A stretch of DNA of 64,000 nucleotides from Gammaproteobacteria bacterium (GCA_018401885.1 JAGYKB010000004.1:90993-154992), one strand, 5' to 3'. Positions 6,038 through 16,069 are shown, counted from the first letter of the stretch. The notes: generated from the letters alone by a model not told the origin. A program made the numbers and translations.

Positions 6038-7849
6038 ATGGCCGAGCAACAAATACTGGCCGCACCTCAAGGATTCGGCGACAGCCAACCGGCGATGCAA
6101 CCTGCTGGCCAGATGCCAGCAAATGCAGCGGCGCAGCCACTTCAGCAGAATGGCGCGCAGCAGGGACAATTGCCGGCGGCACAATCGGCACAGCCAGCAG
6201 GACTGCCGAGCCTTCGTGAAGTGTTGGCGCAGCCCTTGGTACGCCGTTCTATCCCGCCAATCCTTGCGCTATTCACGCTTTTCTTCTTTGTGATGGTTTA
6301 CTTTTGGGTAAACGAAGGCAATTTGCGTGCGCTTTATCCAAACATGTCCGAGGCCGACCGCAGCGAAGCCTACGAGCAGCTTTTGGCTTCGGATATTGCC
6401 GTTTCGCTAGATAGCCGTTCGGGCAGCTTAATGGTGCCAACCGAGCGCTACTACGAAGCGCGTATGTTGCTTGCCTCGGCTGGTCTTCCGGCTAACGCTA
6501 ACTCGCAGGCAATGGACTCATTGAGTGCCTCTTCGTCGATGACGACCAGTCAATTTATGGAGCAAGCGCAATACTCTGCGGCCATAGAAAATGAACTATC
6601 CAAAAGTATCGTTCAGATATCCTCTGTGCAGTCGGCTCGCGTACACTTAGCCGCACCGCGACAGAGTTCCTATGTTCGTAATCGTGAGCCGGCCAAAGCC
6701 TCGGTCATCGTCATTGCACATCCAGGCCGCACGGTTTCGGCAGCACAGGTGCAGGCAATTACGAGTCTTGTTGCCTCGAGCGTGCCTTATCTATCGATCG
6801 ATGACGTATCGGTAGTCGATCAGCAGGGCAGTTTGCTCACAAGTGGTGTGTCAGCAGGTCTTGCCATCGCAGACGAGCAGGCCGCATTCAAGCGCTCTAT
6901 CGAGATGGAATACAAAAACAAAATTGTTGATCTACTGACGCCAATTTATGGACGCGACAACATCCAGTCCGACGTTGACGTAGCGATGGACTTCTCAGAG
7001 TTCGAGGCTACTAACGAAATTTTCGATGGTAACGGCACTGGCCCCAAGGCGGTATCCGAAGTCTTAGTGCTTGATACCAGTTCGAATGCAGCGGCCGGAG
7101 GCGTACCGGGTGCGCAGTCAAATATTGCACCAAATGATACTATTCTCACAGCAGCCAATGAGGAGAACGCTGCGAATCCTGACAATAACGCAAACGGTAT
7201 TCGCAGCAGTCAAACTACACGAAATTATGAGATCGATCGATCGATTCAATACGAAAAGAAGCAGACAGGAGTCGTGACCAAAATGTCTGTCGCGGTAGTC
7301 ATTAATCAAGCAGCCTTCGCCCCCGCTGGTGAAGACGCGGCGGCGCTCGATACGATTGATACCTCGCGTATCCAAAGTTTAGTCGCTAACGCGGTTGGAT
7401 TTGACCTTACCCGCGGAGATTCTGTAGAGGTGCTTGTTTCGCCTTTCCGCGACCAGACTCTTATAGCCGATCCGATGGCGTGGTATGAGAACCCTACGCT
7501 GTTCGGATTCGCAAAGATGCTGCTCGTGGCTCTCACGTTTGCACTCGTAGTTGTGTTTGTTATACGTCCACTAATTAATGCATTCCTTTCACCAGCCCCG
7601 TTAGCTGGGATCGAGGGAGGCTTAGCAAACGATGCGCTTTCTCCAGAGGAAGCGGCGTCTATCGATTTTGAAAGTGGTGAAACACTCGAACAAATAAAGG
7701 CGAAACTCAAGCCTAAGAAGTCCTCGATCTCGGCAGACATGCTAGATACAGCAAATACCTATGACGATAAAGTAACGCTTGTGCGTATGCTGGTATCCGA
7801 AGATTCGGGTCGAGTTGCCAATGTACTCAAGAAAATGGTGACGTCTTAG
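6038..7849 (+). CDS. fliF: Flagellar M-ring protein FliF
   Basis: FliF forms the MS ring in the inner membrane and holds the export gate and C-ring. The product is 603 aa. Residues 1-58 are a Gln/Ala/Pro-rich cytoplasmic tail. TM1 is at about 71-91 (IPPILALFTLFFFVMVYFW). The periplasmic ring-building domains follow, including a long Asn/Ala-rich loop. TM2 lies near 485-507. The cytoplasmic C-terminus ends in VTLVRMLVSEDSGRVANVLKK, the usual FliG-binding tail. GGGAG lies upstream of the ATG. Neighbours fliE and fliG are in the standard order. Confidence 0.97.
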   Translation: MAEQQILAAPQGFGDSQPAMQPAGQMPANAAAQPLQQNGAQQGQLPAAQSAQPAGLPSLREVLAQPLVRRSIPPILALFTLFFFVMVYFWVNEGNLRALYPNMSEADRSEAYEQLLASDIAVSLDSRSGSLMVPTERYYEARMLLASAGLPANANSQAMDSLSASSSMTTSQFMEQAQYSAAIENELSKSIVQISSVQSARVHLAAPRQSSYVRNREPAKASVIVIAHPGRTVSAAQVQAITSLVASSVPYLSIDDVSVVDQQGSLLTSGVSAGLAIADEQAAFKRSIEMEYKNKIVDLLTPIYGRDNIQSDVDVAMDFSEFEATNEIFDGNGTGPKAVSEVLVLDTSSNAAAGGVPGAQSNIAPNDTILTAANEENAANPDNNANGIRSSQTTRNYEIDRSIQYEKKQTGVVTKMSVAVVINQAAFAPAGEDAAALDTIDTSRIQSLVANAVGFDLTRGDSVEVLVSPFRDQTLIADPMAWYENPTLFGFAKMLLVALTFALVVVFVIRPLINAFLSPAPLAGIEGGLANDALSPEEAASIDFESGETLEQIKAKLKPKKSSISADMLDTANTYDDKVTLVRMLVSEDSGRVANVLKKMVTS

Positions 7850-7926
7850 TCGATTTCTTTAGAACCCCGGCGACCCAATTGAGATGGCAATTCAGAGAAG
7901 CCATCAAACTCTAAAAGGAAGTGATC

Positions 7927-9000
7927 ATGGCTGATAAAGCAGAAGCCAAAAAAGAAGATGCGAGTGTAGCCGAATCGCTTATGAGTGAAGAGACACGCAA
8001 TGAACTTGCAGTGTTAACTCGTTCTGAGCGCGCAGCGGTAATTTTGCTTTTGCTCGGAGAGGAGCAGGCTGCCGACATTATCTCCTATATGTCACCGCGT
8101 GAGGTACAAGCACTAGGCGCCAACATGGTTTCTGTTGCCGATCTGTCACAAGAAGCGGTTAACGTTGTGTTGGACGATTTTATCTCCACTATTAAAAAAC
8201 AAACGAATCTCGGCCTGGGCACGGCAGACTATGTGCAGGCAGTATTCACTAAAGCGTTGGGTGAAGATAAAGCAGCAACAGTCTTGGGCCGCATCATGCC
8301 AGGCTCATCGAGTAAAGGCTTGGACATACTTCGATGGATGGATGCACGCTCGATTGGAGAGATGGTCGTCGAAGAGCATCCTCAGGTTATCGCCATTATC
8401 TTGTCGGTGCTGGAATACGATATCGCCGCCGACGTTCTCAATTTTATTCCTGCCGAGGTGCGCGCCGAAGTGATCCAGCGCGTCGCGTCGCTCGAAACTA
8501 TTCATCCTAGTGCTATGGAAGAGCTCGAGAATGTGATGCGTGAGCAGTTCTCCTCTAATTCGAGTGCAAAGTCGTCGAGTTTTGGTGGTATTAAAACCGC
8601 CGCTAAAATAATGAACTTCACGAAAAGCGAGATGGAAACGGCCATTATCTCAGGCGTGACAGGTATCGACGAAGAGCTGGCGCTTAAGATTCAAGACAAC
8701 ATGTTTACCTTCGAAAATCTGTCTGGGCTCGATAACCGCAGCATTCAGGTGCTGATGCGTAATATCGAAACCGACCTGTTGATGACGGCGCTCAAGGCGG
8801 CCGACGAAGAAGTTAAAGACAAGTTCATGGACAATATGTCACAGCGCGCAAAGGTGATGTTCATCGACGAAATGGAGGCCAAAGGCCCTATCCGAATCAC
8901 CGACGTTGAAGATGCGCAGAAAGTTATCTTGCGCATCGCGCGTAAGCTCTCGGATTCCGGCGACATCGTATTAGCCGGCAGAGGTGATGATTTTGTCTAA
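7927..9000 (+). CDS. fliG: Flagellar motor switch protein FliG
   Basis: FliG sits on the MS ring and transmits torque from the stator. The ORF opens at a GTG at 7921, but the ATG at 7927 is better placed after AAAAGGAAG. The product is 357 aa, slightly longer than usual because of an N-terminal Lys/Glu extension. Family segments are clear: EEQAADIISYMSPREVQALG, the EHPQVIAIILS middle-domain motif and the charged C-terminal torque helix region (DLLMTALKAADEEVKDKF). It overlaps the start of fliH. Confidence 0.96.
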   Translation: MADKAEAKKEDASVAESLMSEETRNELAVLTRSERAAVILLLLGEEQAADIISYMSPREVQALGANMVSVADLSQEAVNVVLDDFISTIKKQTNLGLGTADYVQAVFTKALGEDKAATVLGRIMPGSSSKGLDILRWMDARSIGEMVVEEHPQVIAIILSVLEYDIAADVLNFIPAEVRAEVIQRVASLETIHPSAMEELENVMREQFSSNSSAKSSSFGGIKTAAKIMNFTKSEMETAIISGVTGIDEELALKIQDNMFTFENLSGLDNRSIQVLMRNIETDLLMTALKAADEEVKDKFMDNMSQRAKVMFIDEMEAKGPIRITDVEDAQKVILRIARKLSDSGDIVLAGRGDDFV

Positions 9001-10003
9001 TCGATCAAAACCCAACGCCTCAGAAGAGTTCGTGCCGTGGCTCGCACCGAAGCGCGACGCTAAGCCGGTATTCGAGCCAGGGCTAGATGCTAAAGTGGCA
9101 ACGGGTAGCTTTGCGATAGAGACTTCGAATCAGAGTTCTCCGCAGCCAGAGTCCGCAGGCTTTACGGCATGGAAGCCCCGTTCGCTCGACGATGAGGCGG
9201 CTTTAGCGGCTGCGGCAAACGCCGGGCCGTCAGAGACGGTTGCCGACGAGGCCATTGCCGAAGAGTTACCCGATCCGCTTGAATATACTCAGAAGCAGTT
9301 GCAAGAGTACGGAGATAATCAATTTCAGTTAGGTATCGCGCAGGCGCGTGAAACCGAAGCCGCTGCATTGACCGAGTCGCGGCACCGCCTCGAAGCGCTC
9401 ATCGCGACAATAAGCGAACAGCGCGTGGACTCCTCGAGTTTTTATGAGCCGCTAAAGACGCTGCTTCTAAAAAGTGTGGGCGCGATTCTGCATACACCGC
9501 TTGTCGAGAGTCGCGCGGCTGTTGAGGCGACGCTAGCCCAATTGCTACACGAGATTGACAAGGACAGCGATGGCAAACCAGCGGGCGTTCGTCTCTTTCT
9601 TAATCCCGCTGACTTGGCACTTTTGAATGAGACTGATCTTGTTATCCGCACAGAGATTAAACTCGCCGCAGACGAGAGCCTAAGTCGTGGCTCTCTGCGC
9701 GCTACGATGCAAGATTCCATTATCGAAGACCTTACTGAGACACGGATACAGCAGATCACTGAGCAGCTGCTAAGCGCTATTGGCCGCGTTGATGAAAGCG
9801 CTACCCATACCGAGCTACCTAACGAAGCCCCTTTGTATGAGGATACAACAACCGTGTCCGAGATAGCGCTTGAGTCGCAACCAATTTTCGCTGAAGAGCT
9901 AGAGCCAGAACTGCAACAAGAGTTCCCACAGGCATTAGAAGAGGCAGACTCAGCAGGACTAGAGTTGGACGAGGATGAACAGTCCGACGAGTTTGGCCAA
10001 TGA
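8987..10003 (+). CDS. fliH: Flagellar assembly protein FliH
   Basis: FliH regulates the export ATPase FliI and links it to the C-ring. The product is about 338 aa. The N-terminal half is poorly conserved. The middle has the Gln/Glu-rich helical segment (TQKQLQEYGDNQFQLGIAQARETEA), and the C-terminal third matches the FliH/YscL domain (VRLFLNPADLALL). The last ~75 residues form an unusually acidic tail. Start choice is unsure: GTG 8984, ATG 8987 or TTG 8993 (best spaced from AGAGG) all overlap the end of fliG. The stop overlaps the fliI start as ATGA, so translation is probably coupled. Confidence 0.9.
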   Translation: MILSNRSKPNASEEFVPWLAPKRDAKPVFEPGLDAKVATGSFAIETSNQSSPQPESAGFTAWKPRSLDDEAALAAAANAGPSETVADEAIAEELPDPLEYTQKQLQEYGDNQFQLGIAQARETEAAALTESRHRLEALIATISEQRVDSSSFYEPLKTLLLKSVGAILHTPLVESRAAVEATLAQLLHEIDKDSDGKPAGVRLFLNPADLALLNETDLVIRTEIKLAADESLSRGSLRATMQDSIIEDLTETRIQQITEQLLSAIGRVDESATHTELPNEAPLYEDTTTVSEIALESQPIFAEELEPELQQEFPQALEEADSAGLELDEDEQSDEFGQ

Positions 10004-11331
10004 GCGGCGAACAAAATTTTTCTTCCGAGCTTGCGCGGTTGAGCGCACAAGAATTTACGACGCGCACCGAACGCTTTGGTCGAGTAACGCGCGTCGTAGG
10101 CCTCACAGTTGAGGCAACTGGAATTGCTGCCGAAATCGGTGCGCAGTGCGTTATCGAAACTAACAACGGCGGCAACGCCATCGAAGCCGAAGTGGTGGGT
10201 TTCGACGGCAAACATCTTTATCTCATGCCAATTCATTATCTCGAAGGGATTCGTGCCGGCAGTCTAGTCCGCTTTAAGCAGGCTCAGTCTTTATGTGGCG
10301 TTGGCGAGAAGATGCTCGGCAGAGTGATTAATGGTCTTGGCGAGCCGATCGATGGCAAGGGACCAATCACCTATGATGCGGAGGTTGCTCTGGATGCGAA
10401 GGCAATTAATCCGATGGAGCGAGGCGAGGTCAAAGACGTTCTCGACACCGGAATTAAAGCGATTAACGGCTGCCTTACCTTTGGTAAGGGCCAGCGCATG
10501 GGTCTCATTGCAGGTTCTGGCGTCGGCAAAAGTGTCCTTATGGGTATGCTTACGCGCAATACGGCCGCAGACGTAGTGGTTATTGGCCTGATTGGCGAGC
10601 GCGGTCGTGAAGTACAAGAATTTGTGCAGAAAACGTTGGGTGAAACTGGCCTGGCACGGGCGGTGGTGATAGCCGCGCCGGTTGATGTGTCTCCCGTGAT
10701 GCGAATAAAAGCAGCGAAGCTTACACACAGCGTCGCCGAGTATTTTGCCGCAAAGGGCAATGATGTTCTGTTGTTGTTCGATAGTCTGACGCGCGTGGCA
10801 CACGCCCAGCGTGAAATCGGTCTCGCGGTCGGCGAGCCGCCTACGACAAAGGGCTATACGCCGTCGGTGTTTAGCCTCCTGCCAAAACTCATCGAACGCG
10901 TCGGTGTCGGACCCGGGCCGCAAGGCACGATCTCTGCATTCTATACAGTACTTGCCGAGGGCGACGATCGCAGCGATCCGATTGTTGATATCGCACGCGC
11001 TACGCTCGACGGTCAAATTATGCTTTCGCGCGAACTTGCCGACGCAGCCCATTATCCAGCAATTGATCTCGAAGGCTCTATTTCTCGCATTGCGACAAAT
11101 TTGGTTTCTGCCGATCAGCTTCGCTTGGCACAGCAACTCCGCAGGTACTGGACTCTTTATGCTCAGAAACAGGATTTAATTCAAGTAGGCGCCTATACAC
11201 CAAAGACCGACCCCGAATTAGATGAAGCAATTCGCTTAAGAGGCACGATTAATGCATTCCTTACACAGGGAAGCGAAGAGACAGTTGATCTCGCGCAGAC
11301 ATTTAAGCAACTTAAGCAGACGATGAATTAA
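10000..11331 (+). CDS. fliI: Flagellum-specific ATPase FliI
   Basis: FliI hydrolyses ATP to assist export of flagellar proteins and is related to F1-ATPase beta. The 443-aa product has Walker A AGSGVGKSVLMGML at about 167-180, the GERGREV motif, Walker B VLLLFDSLTR and the conserved segment GEPPTTKGYTPSVF. Length and start are normal. It overlaps fliH by 4 nt and is followed by fliJ after 2 nt. Confidence 0.98.
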   Translation: MSGEQNFSSELARLSAQEFTTRTERFGRVTRVVGLTVEATGIAAEIGAQCVIETNNGGNAIEAEVVGFDGKHLYLMPIHYLEGIRAGSLVRFKQAQSLCGVGEKMLGRVINGLGEPIDGKGPITYDAEVALDAKAINPMERGEVKDVLDTGIKAINGCLTFGKGQRMGLIAGSGVGKSVLMGMLTRNTAADVVVIGLIGERGREVQEFVQKTLGETGLARAVVIAAPVDVSPVMRIKAAKLTHSVAEYFAAKGNDVLLLFDSLTRVAHAQREIGLAVGEPPTTKGYTPSVFSLLPKLIERVGVGPGPQGTISAFYTVLAEGDDRSDPIVDIARATLDGQIMLSRELADAAHYPAIDLEGSISRIATNLVSADQLRLAQQLRRYWTLYAQKQDLIQVGAYTPKTDPELDEAIRLRGTINAFLTQGSEETVDLAQTFKQLKQTMN

Positions 11332-11333
11332 TC

Positions 11334-11783
11334 ATGGCTAAAAGCGAAATTTGGGGTGTGCTCTCAAGCAAAGAGAGCAGCAGCCTTAACAGACTCAACG
11401 CAAAGCTCGAAGCGACCGTCGCTGAACAGCACCGGCTCGAAGAAAAAATTGCCGATATTGGTAACTACATCGAAGAGTACTCGGCACGTATTCGTAAGGC
11501 CAGTGAGGGCCAAGCGGACTTCAGGGTTATGCATCACAGCATGAACCTAATCTCACAACTTACCTCAGCGCAGGCAAACCTCAGACAGGTGCATGCCGAA
11601 CTAGGTGATAGCCTTGTCGGCCTTCGAGCCAAAGTCACATATCACGAAATGGAGCGTCTCAAATACAATAAAATTGGGGCCCGACAACATGAAAAGCTGA
11701 GTGCCTCAATAGAGAAGCGCAGCACGGCACTCGGCGACGCAATGGCGTTGCAGCAGTTTGTGAGCTCGGCTACGAGTCGATAG
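11334..11783 (+). CDS. fliJ: Flagellar export chaperone/stalk protein FliJ
   Basis: FliJ is a short coiled-coil protein that inserts into the FliI ring and interacts with the export gate. The 149-aa product is almost entirely charged, heptad-like helix, as expected. Primary sequence is weakly conserved in this family. The call rests on length, helical character and position immediately after fliI. Confidence 0.88.
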   Translation: MAKSEIWGVLSSKESSSLNRLNAKLEATVAEQHRLEEKIADIGNYIEEYSARIRKASEGQADFRVMHHSMNLISQLTSAQANLRQVHAELGDSLVGLRAKVTYHEMERLKYNKIGARQHEKLSASIEKRSTALGDAMALQQFVSSATSR

Positions 11784-11831
11784 CTGTCAGATTACTGACA
11801 TGAAATTTGTAGATATTCGATCTCTTGGGAA

Positions 11832-11848
11832 TTGGTACAGTAATTGCT
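11832..11848 (+). promoter_or_regulatory. Sigma-54 promoter upstream of fliK
   Basis: TTGGTACAGTAATTGCT has GG at 11834-11835 and GC at 11846-11847, exactly 12 nt apart. It matches the consensus except for T for C in the -24 box and A for G after it. It lies 43 nt before the fliK ATG in the only gap of note between fliJ and fliK. It probably drives fliK through flhB. Confidence 0.8.
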
Positions 11849-11890
11849 AATACCTAAATAACAGCATAAAAAATCGAGCAAATTACGACT

Positions 11891-13927
11891 ATGAATATTT
11901 CCTCAAAATACGACCTCGGCGACATTGTAAAAGAGCTTGGGTCCAGTAATTCAGCAAAAGCCAGTAAGACCGCCGGTTCTGAAGGTATTTTTGGCGCTAT
12001 TCTCTCGGATCTCGCCGCGGCCGGCATTACTGGAAAAGTGGCAGCCGAAGTGGCAGAAGCGGTAGAAAGCGGCGCCACTACGCCACTTTCCTCAACAGCC
12101 AACGATTTGCTTGCTCAGCTCAAGGCGATGCAAGGTGAGGCGAATACGATAGCTCGCGATAGCACGCTTGACTCGAATTCGGCTAGAGCTGCAACAGGTT
12201 TGCTTGCCGAGCTAAAAGAGTTGCAGGATTTGAGGAAAGGAAATTTTGACAGCGATTCTGGCAAAGCGTCTCAACCGCGTATTGAACGCGATGCCGAAGC
12301 TATGGGTGCTCAGGGACTAATAGCCTTCCTGCAGGCGCGGTTAGAATCTTCTCGCGCGACTGCTCAGTCAGACGCCGTGTCGAAGTTCCAAGCGGAACCA
12401 ACGCAGCGGGCTCACGAGAAGCAAAGCAATCCCTTTACAAGTCTCCTTACAAACGATGCGCTTCGCATTACTAAGCTAAAAGACTCGCGTGCAGTCTTAC
12501 TGGGCCCAGATTCGGCTCGCAAGCCAAACGAGGGGGCAACTAATCGGGTCGAGAACGAATTTGCCAGTCGGTTAAACCAAATAAGCGAATCACAAGTCTC
12601 TAAAAATGACGACAGCCCCGAATATTGGAACCGGGAGACGGCGAGACTTCTTGCCGAAATGGGTCGAGGCAGTGGCACGAGCGAGTTCATTCCAGACACG
12701 CCCTCGGCGAGCGCTAAACACATAGAGGCATCTAATTCAGCACTAACCAATGCAAGTGCATTCTCAGCGCAACTCGCTTCACTTAGTTCCGTCGCTGCAA
12801 ATAGCGCTGTAACTTCAACCAGCAGCGCGACCACAATGAGCCGCGCGTCCGAGTTGCAGAGCGATGCCGGGTCGACGAGATCTCACAGCAATGACCAAAG
12901 ACAGAACAGTAACCAATTTGCCGCTATGGGAATCGAATCAGCGGCTGTAACCTATACCCAAGCGCAGCGCCCAGCGCGCTTCGACAATATCGGGTTATTA
13001 GGTCAAACAGCTACCGAATCACAAGCAATGAGCGCAACTACTGCGCAGGCTATCGCACAAGCAAAAACCGAGGCCGGACAGGCTAACCAGCCACTTTCAG
13101 CAAACCGGGGTGAACAGTTCGCCGTATCAGCAACGCCAATAAGTGCTCAATTAACTGAGAAAGCTCAGCAACAACGTAAGAGGTTAACAAGCTCGCTAGA
13201 AGCGGGAGCACTAGGATCGACGACGAGGAGTAAGTCCGAGGCTAATACCGCGGCGCTCAAACAGCAGTTTTCAAACGTTGTGCTAAATGGAATCAGCGCA
13301 ACGTCAGGCAGTGGAACCGCGCCTTCGCAAACTAATCCGCTAGGGTCTGCTTTCTCGCCTGTCGTAAATCAAGCTAAACAAGCACGTGATACTTCGCCGC
13401 TCACTCAAATTGCTGAGTCAGAGATTACACTTCAAGAGCTCGAACTTGGCGTAAGCCAAGCCACTAGCGCTAGGACCAACGAGGCTGCAACTGAGCGCGT
13501 GTCGATAGCGAACCTGCCTCAGGGTATCGCGTCTAGAATTAATCCACACTTGGCTAGAGGGTTAGGCAGTGGCCCGACTAAAATATCAATCAGCTTATTT
13601 CCAGAAAATTACGGACAGGTTGATGTAGAGTTCGTTTACTCAGAAGAAGCTGGCCTGCGAATTAGCATGAGCAGCGAAAACGCTGAAACGACTCGCCTCC
13701 TGCAATCCAATTCAGGCGGACTTCGAGAGGCTTTGCTGGGTAACTCACTCGCCGACGTCAGTGTAGATGTTAATACGCATGGGCAAAGCAAACGTGAAGG
13801 TAGCGCGGCAAATGAACAAAACAAAGCGTCAATCAAACAGATCGCTACTGAGTCTGCTAAAGAAGCTGGCCCTTTAAAGGCAAAAGCTAGCAGTGATAAT
13901 TCAGATGGCCTAGACACTTACGTTTGA
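11891..13927 (+). CDS. fliK: Flagellar hook-length control protein FliK
   Basis: FliK measures hook length and switches export specificity through FlhB. At 678 aa it is long. Residues 1 to ~540 are low-complexity, Ser/Ala/Gln-rich and not conserved. The C-terminal domain (from about 545) carries the Flg_hook signature (KISISLFPENYGQVDVEF, then a segment resembling LRISMSSENAETTRLLQ). Position between fliJ and fliL and a sigma-54 promoter 43 nt upstream agree. The start has no strong ribosome site, so it could lie slightly downstream. Confidence 0.92.
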   Translation: MNISSKYDLGDIVKELGSSNSAKASKTAGSEGIFGAILSDLAAAGITGKVAAEVAEAVESGATTPLSSTANDLLAQLKAMQGEANTIARDSTLDSNSARAATGLLAELKELQDLRKGNFDSDSGKASQPRIERDAEAMGAQGLIAFLQARLESSRATAQSDAVSKFQAEPTQRAHEKQSNPFTSLLTNDALRITKLKDSRAVLLGPDSARKPNEGATNRVENEFASRLNQISESQVSKNDDSPEYWNRETARLLAEMGRGSGTSEFIPDTPSASAKHIEASNSALTNASAFSAQLASLSSVAANSAVTSTSSATTMSRASELQSDAGSTRSHSNDQRQNSNQFAAMGIESAAVTYTQAQRPARFDNIGLLGQTATESQAMSATTAQAIAQAKTEAGQANQPLSANRGEQFAVSATPISAQLTEKAQQQRKRLTSSLEAGALGSTTRSKSEANTAALKQQFSNVVLNGISATSGSGTAPSQTNPLGSAFSPVVNQAKQARDTSPLTQIAESEITLQELELGVSQATSARTNEAATERVSIANLPQGIASRINPHLARGLGSGPTKISISLFPENYGQVDVEFVYSEEAGLRISMSSENAETTRLLQSNSGGLREALLGNSLADVSVDVNTHGQSKREGSAANEQNKASIKQIATESAKEAGPLKAKASSDNSDGLDTYV

Positions 13928-13965
13928 GCCAAAATAGAAAACAAAATTAGAGTAAGGAGTTTACT

Positions 13966-14541
13966 ATGAGTGAAGAGGTAGCAGCCGAAGGCGAAGCTAA
14001 GGCTAAAAAGCCCTGGTTACTCATCATAGGCATTATTTTCGGGGTCATCATTCTTACCGTCGGCACGGTAATCGGCACTTTGTTCGCAACCGGTTTCTTT
14101 AGCCAAGAAGATCAGCTGCAAGCCGAGTTAGCACAGATCGAAGAAGGCGAGGCAGAGGGCGAGGGAGAAGGAGAAGAGGAGGCTGTGGTCCCCGAGCTGC
14201 TTGAGACACCTAATCCTTCGCGATTAGAAACGCTTTACTATCAGATGCCAGCGGCATTTACAGCTAATCTGGCAAACTCACGAAAGGTTATGCAGATCTC
14301 TATTACTGTGATGACTCACTATGATCAGCTTGTTATAGATAATGTGACTAAGCATGAGCCGTCTATCCGCGCGGCGATTCTCGCTAGGCTTTCGATTGTC
14401 GATGAACAGCAGTCGATGGCACCAGATTTTCGCTCTACGATGGCCGAAGAGCTTCGTCTCGTAATTAACTCAGAACTTGAGGCGGCGGAAGATTTCGGTG
14501 GTATTGAGAAAGTTCTGTTTACAGAATTTTTGATGCAGTAG
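13966..14541 (+). CDS. fliL: Flagellar basal body-associated protein FliL
   Basis: FliL is a single-pass membrane protein around the stator that helps torque generation. The 191-aa product has a short cytoplasmic N-terminus and one TM helix at about 19-45. A strongly acidic Glu/Gly stretch spans about 55-75, and a periplasmic FliL domain follows (VMQISITVMTHYDQLV, ending near EKVLFTEFLMQ). GTAAGGAG precedes the start. The acidic linker is longer than in most homologues. Confidence 0.93.
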   Translation: MSEEVAAEGEAKAKKPWLLIIGIIFGVIILTVGTVIGTLFATGFFSQEDQLQAELAQIEEGEAEGEGEGEEEAVVPELLETPNPSRLETLYYQMPAAFTANLANSRKVMQISITVMTHYDQLVIDNVTKHEPSIRAAILARLSIVDEQQSMAPDFRSTMAEELRLVINSELEAAEDFGGIEKVLFTEFLMQ

Positions 14542-14582
14542 CTACACTGCATCATTAACCGTAGTTTAATTGAGCAAGACCC

Positions 14583-15581
14583 ATGGTTGAAGAAACACTA
14601 GGACTAACAGACGAAGAGCTCGATGCGATCGCGGAGACGAGTCTCGATGGCGATAATGTGCCGATCAACGCGAGCTCACGCGATACACAGGTGATTGCGC
14701 ACGACCTCGCGAGCGAAGACAGCTCTCTCGGATTTAATCAGGGCGCTATCGATCTCGTGAACGAGCGATTCGCGCGCCAGCTTCGCATGGGTCTTATCGA
14801 TGTGCTGCGGACGACGCCAAAGATTGCACCCGAAAAGGTAGAAATTACTACCTTTAAGAAGAGCATCGCCAATATGGCTGCGCCGTTATCAATCAACACA
14901 GTCAAAATGGACCCGCTGCGTGGTATGTCACTTATTGTCATTGAGCCGAAGATTATTTTTTCTGCGCTCGACAGTTTTTTTGGTGGCTTTGGCAAGGGCA
15001 TCGACAACATCACACCGACGCGTATCTTTACGCCAACCGAGGCATCAATTATTGATCTTTTGATGAATATTGTCTTCGCGGCCCTAAAAGATGCCTGGTC
15101 GCCAATTATGCAGGTGAATTTTCAGCGAGTGAGTTCTGAGGTTAACCCTCAGTTTGCTCAAATTGCTGACGACGATGAGTTGATGCTCGTGAGCAAGTTT
15201 AATTTCTCGCTCGCAAATGATGTCGAAGGTTATCTGCAGATAATTCAGCCTTTCTCACTACTCAAACCCGCGCGTGATTTGCTTCGAAGCCGAGTTCAAA
15301 CGAGTGATGACGAAGACGAGCAGGACTCAGCTTGGGAGAGACAGTTAAACGAGGCGGCACTCGATGTGCCCCTCCTACTTAGAGCTAAGATTGCCGAACT
15401 GTCTTTAACCTACGGGCAACTCACAAACCTTCGCGAAGGCCAGATGCTACCGATCGAGGTGTTCGAAGAGGCATCGGTTAGCATAGACAATATAGAAGTC
15501 TTCACTGCCGCCACAGGCGAGGTGGCAGGCAAAGTGGCGCTGCAGATCAATAAAATGAGCAGCCTCAACAAAAAAGAGTAA
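14583..15581 (+). CDS. fliM: Flagellar motor switch protein FliM
   Basis: FliM is the C-ring component that binds phosphorylated CheY. The 332-aa product starts with LTDEELDAIAE at about 8-18, the equivalent of the CheY-binding LSQDEIDALL peptide. The middle CheC-like domain and the C-terminal surface-presentation domain follow (LREGQMLPIE, KVALQINK). It lies 41 nt after fliL and 41 nt before fliN. Confidence 0.96.
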   Translation: MVEETLGLTDEELDAIAETSLDGDNVPINASSRDTQVIAHDLASEDSSLGFNQGAIDLVNERFARQLRMGLIDVLRTTPKIAPEKVEITTFKKSIANMAAPLSINTVKMDPLRGMSLIVIEPKIIFSALDSFFGGFGKGIDNITPTRIFTPTEASIIDLLMNIVFAALKDAWSPIMQVNFQRVSSEVNPQFAQIADDDELMLVSKFNFSLANDVEGYLQIIQPFSLLKPARDLLRSRVQTSDDEDEQDSAWERQLNEAALDVPLLLRAKIAELSLTYGQLTNLREGQMLPIEVFEEASVSIDNIEVFTAATGEVAGKVALQINKMSSLNKKE

Positions 15582-15622
15582 TTTATCCGCTGAGACAAGT
15601 TAGTCTCGCGAAGGAAGCGAAA

Positions 15623-15979
15623 ATGAGTAATGAAGAGAGCACAAGCGGCGCCGATGACGTGTTGTTAAACACAGGCGTTGATCCTGATATAGGCAAACCA
15701 TCGGGCGAGGAATTGGGCATTAGTCTCGATTCAGAGCTACTGAAAAATATTCCCGTGACGATATCTATTGAAGTCGGGAGGACTTCTCTCAAGATTCGTG
15801 ACCTAATGCGTCTCACTCAAGGCTCGGTGGTTGAACTCGACCGCTTAGCCGGTGAACCTTTAGATCTACTAGTGAATGACACGCTGGTCGCTCAGGGCGA
15901 AATAGTGTTGGTAAACGACCGCTACGGCATGCGCCTCACGCAGGTTGTGCCAAAAAGCGAAAGGCTTAAGTCGTTGTAA
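15623..15979 (+). CDS. fliN: Flagellar motor switch protein FliN
   Basis: FliN completes the C-ring with FliM and docks the FliH-FliI complex. The 118-aa product has the C-terminal SpoA domain: IPVTISIEVGRTSLKIRDL, GSVVELDRLAGEPLDL and NDRYGMRLTQ are textbook FliN. The acidic N-terminal ~35 residues are variable. AGGAAGCG lies before the ATG. Confidence 0.97.
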   Translation: MSNEESTSGADDVLLNTGVDPDIGKPSGEELGISLDSELLKNIPVTISIEVGRTSLKIRDLMRLTQGSVVELDRLAGEPLDLLVNDTLVAQGEIVLVNDRYGMRLTQVVPKSERLKSL

Positions 15980-16069
15980 ACACCAGGCTGCATGCTAAAG
16001 CAGCGCAAATTCATGTCCTAGGCGCTGCGAAGCGGTTGCTACGGAGCTGATACTCGAAAAGGGTGCACT

